A stretch of 64,000 bases of DNA from Pedobacter polysacchareus. GTDB taxonomy: Bacteria; Bacteroidota; Bacteroidia; Sphingobacteriales; Sphingobacteriaceae. Under the pieces are notes generated by a model. The model saw only the letters and a list, made by a program, of their open reading frames with translations. It did not search any database and was not told the origin of the DNA. The stretch covers positions 248,001 through 312,000 of the forward strand of contig NZ_JAHYSS010000003.1 of NCBI RefSeq assembly GCF_019802255.1, written 5' to 3'. The translations under genes and the position numbers were made by a program. Below are positions 29,753-38,051 of the stretch, piece by piece (within the stretch, counting starts at the first letter, position 1; each line of letters begins with the position of its first letter).

Positions 29753-30292
29753 TTAGCGACTGATCTCGTATACAAAATTGAGTTTTGGGCCTTCGCCAAA
29801 ATAAGTAACTTCCTCTTCCGCTATTTTTACCGCCCCGAGCCGGCCAATGGCAATTTGCGAACGAAGATTCGTGGCGCCAATCTGGAACTGGACTTTTGAT
29901 ACGAACTGGAATATATAATCCATCATCATCTGCTTAACTGCAGGATTGATTCCTTTTCCCCAGTAAGCGGTTCCATAGAAGGTATAGCCTATAAACAGCT
30001 TACTTTCCTGCTCCTCATAACCATAAAACCGAGTGCTTCCCATCAGCTCATTAGTGGCTTTGTCTATAATTTTAAAAGCACCTTTACTTTGCATTGCCCC
30101 ATCAAAGAAAGTCCGGAAAACATCCTTCTTCCAACGGTCTTTATTTGGATGCTGCTCCCAGATCTTTGGATCTGAGGCCACCTTATACAAAGCTTCAAAA
30201 TCCGTTTCCTTCAAGGGAAGGAGCATCAGCTTTTCGTTTTCCAGCAATGGTTGAATACTAAAGCTTTTAAGTGGGTTCAATGTATTTTCCAT
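29753..30292 (-). CDS. GNAT family N-acetyltransferase (RimJ/RimL type)
   Basis: A 179-residue protein from ATG at 30292 (MENTLNPLKSFSIQPLLENE); an in-frame ATG at 30325 is less likely. It resembles RimJ/RimL-type acetyltransferases: LLPLKETDFEALYKVASDPKIW near the N-terminus, FIGYTFYGTAYWGKGINPAVK as the acetyl-CoA-binding segment and IAIGRLGAVKI near the end. Protein or small-molecule substrate is not known. Debris of uncertain origin lies upstream. Confidence 0.88.
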   Translation of the reverse strand: MENTLNPLKSFSIQPLLENEKLMLLPLKETDFEALYKVASDPKIWEQHPNKDRWKKDVFRTFFDGAMQSKGAFKIIDKATNELMGSTRFYGYEEQESKLFIGYTFYGTAYWGKGINPAVKQMMMDYIFQFVSKVQFQIGATNLRSQIAIGRLGAVKIAEEEVTYFGEGPKLNFVYEISR

Positions 30293-30306
30293 GATGATGT
30301 GTGTGT

Positions 30307-30393
30307 TTATAATTTTCTGATACAATCTGCTATCGCTTTTTCAGAGCTGTCCTCGCTTTTTTCTAAATAGTCCGCTATCTTTTGCCGCTCCAT
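30307..30393 (-). other. Short ORF, possible gene remnant
   Basis: Minus-strand ATG at 30393 opens a 28-codon frame (MERQKIADYLEKSEDSSEKA, then IADCIRKL) ending 14 bp before the GNAT start. The composition is coding-like and helical, but it is too short to classify. It may be the C-terminal end of a decayed gene or a leader peptide of the acetyltransferase gene. Confidence 0.3.
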
Positions 30394-30597
30394 TTCAGTT
30401 CTATTCTGATTTGCTGAAACAAAAATAGCCAACAATTGGATTACTTTGTAGTCCAATTACACAGCGCCAAAAGGTGCCTTAAAGTTTACGGTTCAAGAAG
30501 GTGGCCTATCCGTATGAACTGAATTTGATCCTTCCATCAATTTAGAACAGTTGTCAAAAAGAGCTTTTAAGAAGGAAGAGCTGCCTGTAAACAAAAA
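30394..30597. other. Intergenic region with a hairpin and coding-like debris
   Basis: A hairpin (TTGGATTAC/GTAGTCCAA, one wobble pair) lies at about 30434-30454. On the plus strand an interrupted frame reads APKGALKFTVQEGGLSV, then a stop, then TEFDPSINLEQLSKRAFKKE, which looks like the remains of a small protein. No intact gene is present. Confidence 0.35.
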
Positions 30598-30619
30598 AGG
30601 CCGACCAAGCGGTCGGCCT
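30598..30619 (-). terminator. Rho-independent terminator of the ResB-CcsA gene
   Basis: Perfect 9-bp arms AGGCCGACC and GGTCGGCCT with a 4-nt loop, followed on the minus strand by T6. It lies 15 bp after the stop of the cytochrome c biogenesis gene. Confidence 0.9.
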
Positions 30620-30633
30620 CAAATATCGGTGGA

Positions 30634-33600
30634 TTATTTACTGCGAAGTTTGAACCTTTTGTAAGAGATGAAGGCCAGTACAAAAACGACCCCTACTGTA
30701 ACATACACCCATGATGGGATGGGAACAGGATCACCTTGTGCATAAGAATGCAATCCAGTTAAGTAGTAATTTACTCCGAAATACGTCATGATGATCGTCG
30801 AGAAGCTCAACAGCGACAATAAGTTAAACAAGTATTTGGTTCTTAATCCCGGGATCAGACGCACGTGTAAAACGAAGGCATAAACGATCACAGAGATAAA
30901 AGCCCAGGTTTCTTTAGGATCCCAGCTCCAGTAACGTCCCCAGCTTTCGTTTGCCCAGATGCCCCCTAAGAAAGTACCTACAGTTAGTAAAAATAGTCCT
31001 ACAGTTAAAGACATCTCGTTCACAATGGTCAATTCTGTGATCGAAGATTTCACTTTCGCAGAGATCTTATTATTGTCAATAATGTATAAAACTAAGACTA
31101 CCGTACCCATTAAGGCACTCAGTCCGAAGAAACCATAACTCGAAGTAATAATAGCTACGTGAATCATTAACCAATACGATTTAAGTACTGGAACCAATGG
31201 TGTAATCTGCGGATTCATCTGTGATCCACCATGTGCAAAGCCCATTAAAATCACTGCAATTAAACAACCTGCGGCAGGAATAAAGGCATTGCTATTTCTG
31301 TACATTCCAAGACCGGAAAGCACGCCAATCCAACTGATAAACAATACTGCTTCATAACCGTTACTCCATGGCTCATGACCAGAAATATACCATCTTGTAG
31401 ACAGCCCAAACCCTTGCAGGAACGCGGCTATACTGATTAAGATCAAGACGAAAGTCACCATTTTATCCAGCATTTTGGAGTTCTTGAATAACTTAAAGAA
31501 AGCCAATCCAAGAATCACTGCGCCTAACATCGCATAAGTAATCATCAGGTTTAGGAACAGGTTCCATGAGTTGTAGCTCACTTCCCAGAAGATCTTAGTA
31601 TCCGATGGCAATACGTCCTTGCCAAATTTCACTTGAATGTCTTTGATCTGATCTAAAGCTGTATTTGCCGCCTCCCAATTTCCGGTTTGCTGACCATCCT
31701 TTATACTTTTCGCATAGCGATCGATCGGATTCAATTCCCCTACCAATGCAGAGCCAGGCAATGCAGAAGGCATGGCAATCCAGGTATTATTTGCGTCGCC
31801 CTGAATAGGGAAAATACGTAAATACTGTCCGTTGATCAAGGATTGCATCGCCTGTAATTTATCATTCAGGTCGATGATCTCTTTATCATAATTATTCTGC
31901 TCAGCTGGTTTCTTTGCAAAAGCTTTTGAATAATCGTCTTTTAATATAAACTGAAGCGTTCCATCTGCGCCTACCTGCAACAGGTTGATCATCGAAGTAT
32001 AAGCATCTTCATTGGCTTTCACTACTTTCAATAATTCAGGGCCACCTTTTGCACCGATCTTAATCAGCGGAACATTTACCCAGATAAAAGGCGTAGTAGA
32101 AACTGATAAGAAGAATTGGTTGGCACTTAAGCTATGGAAACGATCTTTACGGTGTAATTTTCTTAGGATTTCCAGGGCCATGGTATTGATTGGCTCCACC
32201 CTTCCATCGATATTCTGTACGGCTAAATGACCAAATTTATCGGCATGTGCCGGATCAATTTTGATGCCTGCAGCGAACTTTACCGCATCTACAGATTTTG
32301 CAGAAAGCATCATTTGCATTTCCTCCTTTGTTGGCTGTTCGTGATTGTGCGCCTGTACTGGTTCTGCGGGTGCATCTGCCGAGTGATCGTGTCCATCGCC
32401 CGGTGCATGATTGTGTCCATCATCTGCGGAATGATCATGTCCGTCGCCAGGCGCATGATTGTGCCCGTCACCTGAAGGCAGCTGCGCCTGTGGTTTTACC
32501 AGTCCTGGAATGGCGGTAGAGCCATTCTTGCCATGCATATCAATCTTCTGACTAAACGCAGCACCTAAAGGAAGAAATAACAGCGCCAGTAAAAGTGATT
32601 TTGTTTTCGCAGATTTAGAGAGTGCTCTCAATTGTTCGTTCAGTTTAGAAAAATGCGTTCCTTTCCAGAATAAAGTCACGAACATACCCAGGAACAATAA
32701 GGTATAACCGATATAAGTCACGTTTGTACCCATTTCATCATGATTTACAGAAAGTACGGTTCCTTTCTCATCATCGTCGAAACTAGCCTGGAATAAGCGG
32801 TATCCTGCTTTATCTAATACGTGGTTCATGTAAATTTTATAAGGGGTATCTTGTCCGCCATCCTGGATCAATACGTCTGAAGCGTAAGAAGCAGGACTGT
32901 TACTACCTGGATATTTCTCCATTTTAAAGTCTACCAGTTTAATAGAAAACGGTGTTTTATAGATTTTAGAACCATAAGCCATAGAAATTCTTAAACCGCC
33001 GATTTCACTTTGGTGCTGGAAATTAGTGATTCCCTTTCCACCGTAAAACGAAACGGTATCCACTTTATTTGCAGTGGTTACTTCCACTTTAATCAGGTCC
33101 AGATCGTGTTCATGTTTGGTTTTGTCCCCTTCGAAATAGATGATATTACCTGCTACAGGAGCTTCAGGAATTACGAAAGCCAGGTTACCAAAAGTATATA
33201 AGCTTCTCAGGTGAAAGGGTTGTGCCGGATTGTCTGCAAGCACAGGTTTCTTTTCCTGAGTGGCCATGATCATATAATCTCCTGTGAAAGGCGTAGCAAT
33301 TTGCAGGTTGGCATTTGCATCTGAAAGATTGATGGCGCCCGGAGTTTCTTTATTATAGCTGATCAGCATATTTGAAATCAGCTGTACAGTTCCTGAAGGA
33401 ATGTATTTATTTACTCGATTTCCATTTTCTAATACTACTAAATGCAAGGTTGGTTTACCGGTTTCTGTGCGAACTAAGGAATCCTGTGCTCTTGCATAAA
33501 AATCAATTACTTTTACTTTAACCCTTTGTCCCTGATAGTCATATTCCGCTTTAAAAGTTTTCTTAAAAGGCTTTAAATAAGTAGGAATGCGGTTGGAGAT

Positions 33601-34029
33601 TAAAATTGCCGGTAGGTCATCATAGGCTAATGCCTGATCATCTTTCCCGATCTGCATCTTGAAAAAGGTAGCATCAGAAATGATTTCATCTGTAGATTCT
33701 CCTTCTCTAATGTGCATGGAGCCTTCAAAACTCACATATCTGGTAATGTACCCACCAATAAAGATGATCACAAATGCAAGGTGAAATACCAATAGCGGCC
33801 ATTTTTTACGTTGTGTGAGTTGGTATCTACCAATATTACCAATAAAATTGAGTACCAGAATTACCATAACCAATTCAAACCACCAGCAGTTGTAGATTAA
33901 TGCTTTGGCAACTGCCGTCCCATAATCGTTTTCAACAAAGGTGGCCATGGCCATGGAGAACGCGTATAACAATAACATAGCACCCATCGTTCGGGTGGAA
34001 AAGAGAATTTTGCCTAACCTTGTAATCAT
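30634..34029 (-). CDS. Cytochrome c biogenesis fusion protein (ResB-like + CcsA)
   Basis: A 1131-residue membrane protein combining both System II cytochrome c assembly parts. The N-terminal ~490 residues are ResB-like, with three early helices, a large periplasmic domain and a helix near 440-460. The C-terminal ~300 residues are CcsA-like, with many helices and the haem-handling tryptophan-rich motif WGRYWSWDPKETWAF. A central periplasmic linker carries two copies of a 16-residue His-rich repeat (DGHNHAPGDGHDHSAD, encoded around 32360-32475). The protein delivers haem and attaches it to apocytochromes c outside the inner membrane. Bacteroidota commonly fuse the two parts, so the gene stands alone. 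Confidence 0.93.
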   Translation of the reverse strand: MITRLGKILFSTRTMGAMLLLYAFSMAMATFVENDYGTAVAKALIYNCWWFELVMVILVLNFIGNIGRYQLTQRKKWPLLVFHLAFVIIFIGGYITRYVSFEGSMHIREGESTDEIISDATFFKMQIGKDDQALAYDDLPAILISNRIPTYLKPFKKTFKAEYDYQGQRVKVKVIDFYARAQDSLVRTETGKPTLHLVVLENGNRVNKYIPSGTVQLISNMLISYNKETPGAINLSDANANLQIATPFTGDYMIMATQEKKPVLADNPAQPFHLRSLYTFGNLAFVIPEAPVAGNIIYFEGDKTKHEHDLDLIKVEVTTANKVDTVSFYGGKGITNFQHQSEIGGLRISMAYGSKIYKTPFSIKLVDFKMEKYPGSNSPASYASDVLIQDGGQDTPYKIYMNHVLDKAGYRLFQASFDDDEKGTVLSVNHDEMGTNVTYIGYTLLFLGMFVTLFWKGTHFSKLNEQLRALSKSAKTKSLLLALLFLPLGAAFSQKIDMHGKNGSTAIPGLVKPQAQLPSGDGHNHAPGDGHDHSADDGHNHAPGDGHDHSADAPAEPVQAHNHEQPTKEEMQMMLSAKSVDAVKFAAGIKIDPAHADKFGHLAVQNIDGRVEPINTMALEILRKLHRKDRFHSLSANQFFLSVSTTPFIWVNVPLIKIGAKGGPELLKVVKANEDAYTSMINLLQVGADGTLQFILKDDYSKAFAKKPAEQNNYDKEIIDLNDKLQAMQSLINGQYLRIFPIQGDANNTWIAMPSALPGSALVGELNPIDRYAKSIKDGQQTGNWEAANTALDQIKDIQVKFGKDVLPSDTKIFWEVSYNSWNLFLNLMITYAMLGAVILGLAFFKLFKNSKMLDKMVTFVLILISIAAFLQGFGLSTRWYISGHEPWSNGYEAVLFISWIGVLSGLGMYRNSNAFIPAAGCLIAVILMGFAHGGSQMNPQITPLVPVLKSYWLMIHVAIITSSYGFFGLSALMGTVVLVLYIIDNNKISAKVKSSITELTIVNEMSLTVGLFLLTVGTFLGGIWANESWGRYWSWDPKETWAFISVIVYAFVLHVRLIPGLRTKYLFNLLSLLSFSTIIMTYFGVNYYLTGLHSYAQGDPVPIPSWVYVTVGVVFVLAFISYKRFKLRSK

Positions 34030-34334
34030 TCGTGTGTTTTTCTTTTTCTTTTTACCGGCTTATCCACCGACATAAGGAGTTGTTCCTTATCAATCCGACA
34101 AAGATGACCCGGAGGAAGCACAAAATTGAAGCTTAATTATTTTATGGCAAAAAAAAGACGAAACTCTTTTTCTCTAATAATGTTACGCGCGTGCTATACC
34201 GCATCTGTGAATTTTATATTATACTTGTTCTAAGAATTGCTAAATTGTTTTTAAATTAAATAGAGACCGTTTTTACCTGTTTTACACGAGCCGATTCTAC
34301 CTTAACCACCAAATATTATTAACCTAAGCATTGA
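34030..34334. other. Divergent intergenic region (ResB-CcsA / GH43)
   Basis: No gene is visible in these 305 bp. The stretch is AT-rich and must carry the promoters of both divergent genes. I could not fix a -7/-33 pair with confidence on either strand. Confidence 0.5.
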
Positions 34335-35318
34335 ATGAAGAAATTATTTATGGCAGTCCTGCTGCTCTCTGTGGTCAACAGCAGCTACGCCCAAACAAAA
34401 AAATCAAAAGCCTATTCCGGCAATCCAGTGTTTAAAGGTTGGTATGCTGATCCTGAGGGCATCATTTTCGACAAAAATTACTGGATCTATCCAACGTTTT
34501 CAGCTCCTTATGAAAAGCAGGTGTTTTTTGATGCCTTTTCCTCTCCTGATTTAGTGAATTGGACTAAACACCCGAGGATTTTGGATACGGCAAATGTAAA
34601 ATGGGCGAAGAAAGCAATATGGGCACCTTCTATCATTAAGAAAAAGGACCAGTATTTTTTGTTTTTCGGAGCGAATGACATTCAAAACGACAAAGCGTAT
34701 GGTGGAATTGGCGTTGCCGTTGCAAATCATCCTGCCGGCCCTTTTAAAGATCATATTGGCAAACCATTGGTCGACAAGTTTCATCATGGTGCACAGCCGA
34801 TAGACCAGTTTGTTTTCAAAGACAAAGACGGCAAATATTACCTGATTTATGGTGGCTGGAAACATTGCAATATTGCTAGGCTAAACGATCAGTTCACAGG
34901 TTTCATCCCAATGGCAGATGGCAGTACGTTTAAAGAGATTACTCCTGAAAACTATGTGGAAGGTCCTTTTATGTTCATGAGAAACAATAAATATTATTTC
35001 ATGTGGTCTGAAGGCGGCTGGACAGGTCCTGATTACAGTGTAGCTTACGCGATTGCAGATTCTCCGATGGGTCCTTTTAAAAGAGTAGGAAAAATCTTGC
35101 AGCAGGATTCAAAGATTGCAACTGGTGCAGGGCATCATTCTGTGATTGGAGATGAAAAAAGCAATGACTGGTACATTGTATACCATAGAAGACCATTAGA
35201 TCAAACCGATGGCAATTCCAGAGAAACCTGCATTGACAAAATGTATTTTGATAAAGATGGCTTGATTAAACCAGTGGTGATGACAAATGAGGGCGTTCCA
35301 CGTAAATTACTGCGTTAA
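34335..35318 (+). CDS. Secreted GH43 family glycosidase
   Basis: A 327-residue protein with a signal peptide (MKKLFMAVLLLSVVNSSYAQ). It is a five-bladed GH43 beta-propeller. The likely general base Asp is in WYADPEG, the pKa-modulating Asp in QPIDQFVFKDKDG and the acid Glu in YVEGPFMFMRN. GH43 enzymes remove arabinose, xylose or galactose residues; the substrate here cannot be assigned. The protein ends soon after the propeller, with no C-terminal carbohydrate-binding domain. Confidence 0.9.
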   Translation: MKKLFMAVLLLSVVNSSYAQTKKSKAYSGNPVFKGWYADPEGIIFDKNYWIYPTFSAPYEKQVFFDAFSSPDLVNWTKHPRILDTANVKWAKKAIWAPSIIKKKDQYFLFFGANDIQNDKAYGGIGVAVANHPAGPFKDHIGKPLVDKFHHGAQPIDQFVFKDKDGKYYLIYGGWKHCNIARLNDQFTGFIPMADGSTFKEITPENYVEGPFMFMRNNKYYFMWSEGGWTGPDYSVAYAIADSPMGPFKRVGKILQQDSKIATGAGHHSVIGDEKSNDWYIVYHRRPLDQTDGNSRETCIDKMYFDKDGLIKPVVMTNEGVPRKLLR

Positions 35319-35411
35319 TACAGTCACAGTTATCTCCTTTGTATAAACAAGCGCCTGAATGTGTCAGAATTGTGGTTATATTGGAGCGGTTTAAATGGCA
35401 TATAAGATCAA

Positions 35412-35753
35412 TTGGAAAAGACAATTAGTTTAAGAAAAGTGGTACTCGCGACACTCGTATTCGTGTGGGGAGTGTTTTTTATACAAAATGCTTTTTCTGC
35501 AGATTCCTCCAATGAGCATTCTGTTTTCTTTTACAGTTCTTATGACCAGGGGGAACTATTGGAAGATGTTCCCCTGGATAGGGCTTATACTTCTGCGGTT
35601 AAAAAAGCCAAGTATTTTCAAACCCGCATTACAAATCAAGATGCCATTGTAAGTCCAGTACTGCCTCAGGCCGCAGCAAAGGTTGCTGTTGCCCCATGGA
35701 ACTGGCCTCAACATGGAGAATATTCTTTTCTTTTTAGGCTGACGCCATTTTAG
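35412..35753 (+). CDS. Small secreted hypothetical protein
   Basis: A 113-residue frame opening with TTG at 35412. It has a clear N-terminal hydrophobic segment (VVLATLVFVWGVFFIQNAFSA) that looks like a signal peptide, then a short soluble region with FFYSSYDQGELLEDVPLDRAY. A short ATG frame (MAYKINWKRQLV) overlaps just upstream in another register, so the start is uncertain. No family recognised. An envelope or secreted role is inferred from the signal. Confidence 0.55.
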   Translation: MEKTISLRKVVLATLVFVWGVFFIQNAFSADSSNEHSVFFYSSYDQGELLEDVPLDRAYTSAVKKAKYFQTRITNQDAIVSPVLPQAAAKVAVAPWNWPQHGEYSFLFRLTPF

Positions 35754-35902
35754 CTTTCAGCGCATCCCCTCTGCTTAACTCCCTACTGGACAACATAGCC
35801 CCTATCCTAAATACTAGGAATAATAGGTTGCTGGTGATCTTGCCTGGGATTAAGTGTTTAAAATAATTGTGATCGCTATTAACTATTAAAAAAAATTAGA
35901 AT

Positions 35903-36241
35903 ATGAATTGTCCAAGTTGCCAGGAAACCCTATTAATGACCGTAAGAAATAATGTAGAAATCGATTATTGCCCAAAATGTCGTGGCATTTGGTTAGACCG
36001 GGGTGAGTTAGACAAGTTATTGGCATTCGACCAGGAAAAAGGCGGCAGCACACCTGATACGCAGTCTTTCCGACAAGACCATAGGGAACAGGATCGTCGG
36101 GAGCAGAATTTCCGTCAGGAAGGATACCGCGGACAAGACCAACGCGGTCAGGACCAGCGTCATCAGCAAGGTTACGGAAATCATACCAATGGTTATCCTA
36201 AAAAGAAGAAATCCTTCTTAGAAGACTTGTTTGACTTTTAA
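35903..36241 (+). CDS. TFIIB-type zinc finger protein
   Basis: A 112-residue protein. The N-terminus has a zinc ribbon with CPSC and CPKC pairs (MNCPSCQETL and YCPKCRGIWLDRGELDKLL), the zf-TFIIB/DUF family found in many bacteria. The middle is a very polar Gln/Arg/Asp-rich linker with QDHREQDRREQ and QDQRGQDQRHQQ repeats. The C-terminus is basic, then KKKSFLEDLFDF, a short acidic/aromatic end seen in related proteins. Function unknown. Confidence 0.88.
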   Translation: MNCPSCQETLLMTVRNNVEIDYCPKCRGIWLDRGELDKLLAFDQEKGGSTPDTQSFRQDHREQDRREQNFRQEGYRGQDQRGQDQRHQQGYGNHTNGYPKKKKSFLEDLFDF

Positions 36242-36309
36242 GCAGTATCCTGCTTCAAACATCTATAATTTATGTCCTCCATTGATGGTCAATGAAAGGA
36301 TACTCAGCG

Positions 36310-36339
36310 GGCCGGCTAATATAGTCCGGCCTGTTTTTT
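36310..36339 (+). terminator. Rho-independent terminator
   Basis: Arms GGCCGG and CCGGCC with a 10-nt loop that can pair partly (CTAATATAGT), followed by T6 after one intervening TG. It lies about 70 bp after the zinc finger gene. Confidence 0.8.
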
Positions 36340-36615
36340 CATCTGAACCGCTCCTATTACAGCAAGCTTTTTACGACAGCCTTTGAGTTTTAAGCTGGCA
36401 ATTTACTTTAGTCTTTGGATTTCGCTATTTTATCTAATGTTTTCAAATGAAATTTTAAAATGCAGTTCACAGTGTATCAATAAGTTTCAATTACTGACAC
36501 AAATAACGGTTTAAAAACCTGCCTCAAAATCCTCAATATTATTTCTAATCTGCCCAAAAAGACTATTTTTGAAATAGAAGAACCACCTTAAAAAGAACCA
36601 AAAAACCGTTTATAA
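36340..36615. other. AT-rich intergenic region
   Basis: No coding character is seen in these ~275 bp between the zinc finger gene terminator and the RelA/SpoT-like gene. The last ~100 bp, very rich in A, probably hold the promoter and leader of the latter. Confidence 0.5.
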
Positions 36616-37884
36616 ATGAGTATGATCCCACAAGAAATGAGTAAGATCCAACAAGCTGATTTCCTAAGCAAACACCAGCTGACTTCAGCAGATTTTAAAG
36701 CCGCAAACCTTAATTACGAAGAACTATTAAACATCAGCTCGGATTTTGAATCAAAAAGAGCTGCTTATGATGAAATTGGCAACGGAGTTGTCAAAATACT
36801 TTTCAAATTTAATGGGGTACATGCGATCAGGTATCAGATCAACACCTCAGAAGAACTGATGTATAAATTGGCAGCCTATCAATTGGAAAATCCAGCAGTC
36901 CACATTGATTTAACCAATTATGAAGCACTGATTGACGACCTGATCAGCATCAGGATCATTCCTCTTTTTAAATCTGACTGGGCCAAGATCCATGAAAGTA
37001 TCCTTGATCAATTTGTAGTTTTTGACAAGATCACTGCGAATTTCAGACAAGAAGATACCGCAGCTGTCCACCAGGAATTTACCGATAAAGGAGTTGAGCT
37101 GAAAATTCAGCCAGATGGTTACCGCTCTATTGACTATGTGATTAAAACAGCGCCAAGTAAAAAGGAATACAAAGCAGCTGTTCAAATCCGCAGCATTTTT
37201 GAAGAAGGATGGGCAGCAATAGACCACTATGCCCGCAACCAGGAGAAAATGGACAACCAGATCTTAAATGATTTCTCTAAAACACTGAATAAATTAGCTG
37301 GTGGTGCGGAAGAAATAGGCGAATGTATCCATGGATTAAAAGCTCAGCTGAACGAAAAGGACCTCCTGATTCAGGAACAGCAAGCCTTAGTTCTGGAACA
37401 GCAGCAGCAATTAGAAGAATTGAAGGCGCAGCTTGCTCAAGTAAATCTTGATAAAAAAGAAAACATTTCAGCTGACATCCTGGGAAAAAGCATCATTGAA
37501 GATCTGGCAAAAACGGCTGCTCATGTGAGCGGTGGTTCTGTTCCGGTCGCCATTCATAGTTCCCAGCCAGAAGTTCAAACCGAAGAAGCACCCATTGAAG
37601 CTAAACAAGAGCAGATGGAAAGCGAGCAAATCCAAGCTGTAACCGTACAGGCGGAGACAAAATCTAAAACAGTAGAAAAATCCATTGAGGAGAAACCTAA
37701 GACCATTAAAAACAGCTCTGATAGTCCAAAAGCAACCAAGTTAAAGGAAGAAAAAATCAAGCTGGAAAAGCCTAAGGAAGAAAAACAGAAATTAGAAACG
37801 GTGCTGCCGCTTGAAGAAGATTTGTTCGGGCAAATGCGCATTCCTGATGCTCCTCCCCTTAAACCTTCTAACACCAACGCCTAA
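36616..37884 (+). CDS. RelA/SpoT-fold protein with altered catalytic motifs, coiled coil and charged tail
   Basis: A 422-residue protein. Residues 60-210 resemble a RelA/SpoT alarmone synthetase domain: DDLISIRII (107-114), DGYRSIDYVI (167-176), VQIRSIFEEGWAAIDHYAR (189-207). Several catalytic positions differ from the family: His of GYxSIH is Asp173, the Glu before the QIR motif is Ala188 and the Arg/Lys-rich substrate loop is not evident. Residues 245-280 form a Gln/Leu-rich coiled coil and residues 300-422 are a Lys/Glu-rich, probably disordered tail. It may bind nucleotides without making (p)ppGpp. It is cytoplasmic and followed by an 18-bp hairpin. Confidence 0.78.
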   Translation: MSMIPQEMSKIQQADFLSKHQLTSADFKAANLNYEELLNISSDFESKRAAYDEIGNGVVKILFKFNGVHAIRYQINTSEELMYKLAAYQLENPAVHIDLTNYEALIDDLISIRIIPLFKSDWAKIHESILDQFVVFDKITANFRQEDTAAVHQEFTDKGVELKIQPDGYRSIDYVIKTAPSKKEYKAAVQIRSIFEEGWAAIDHYARNQEKMDNQILNDFSKTLNKLAGGAEEIGECIHGLKAQLNEKDLLIQEQQALVLEQQQQLEELKAQLAQVNLDKKENISADILGKSIIEDLAKTAAHVSGGSVPVAIHSSQPEVQTEEAPIEAKQEQMESEQIQAVTVQAETKSKTVEKSIEEKPKTIKNSSDSPKATKLKEEKIKLEKPKEEKQKLETVLPLEEDLFGQMRIPDAPPLKPSNTNA

Positions 37885-37917
37885 CTAAATACTGCTTCAT
37901 TCCCTTTTCAAATTAAT

Positions 37918-37958
37918 ACACCAAGGCCAGTTCTGATTTACAGAACTGGCCTTGGTGT
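37918..37958. terminator. 18-bp perfect inverted repeat, probable terminator-like hairpin
   Basis: Arms ACACCAAGGCCAGTTCTG and CAGAACTGGCCTTGGTGT are exact complements with a 5-nt loop ATTTA. It lies 34 bp after the RelA/SpoT-like gene. No T-run follows, so it may end or stabilise the transcript by structure alone. Confidence 0.75.
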
Positions 37959-38051
37959 AGAAAAGGAAAATTTCCGCAAACGTTTGTGTAAACAAAAACA
38001 TTAAGAATCACCAATTTAATCTGGTTATTTGATTAAACAACCAAACACACA

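Noticed and set aside
32012..32519. Plus-strand ORFs opposite the His-rich repeat of the CcsA gene.
   Set aside because: They are antisense shadows of the repeat within a well-supported gene.
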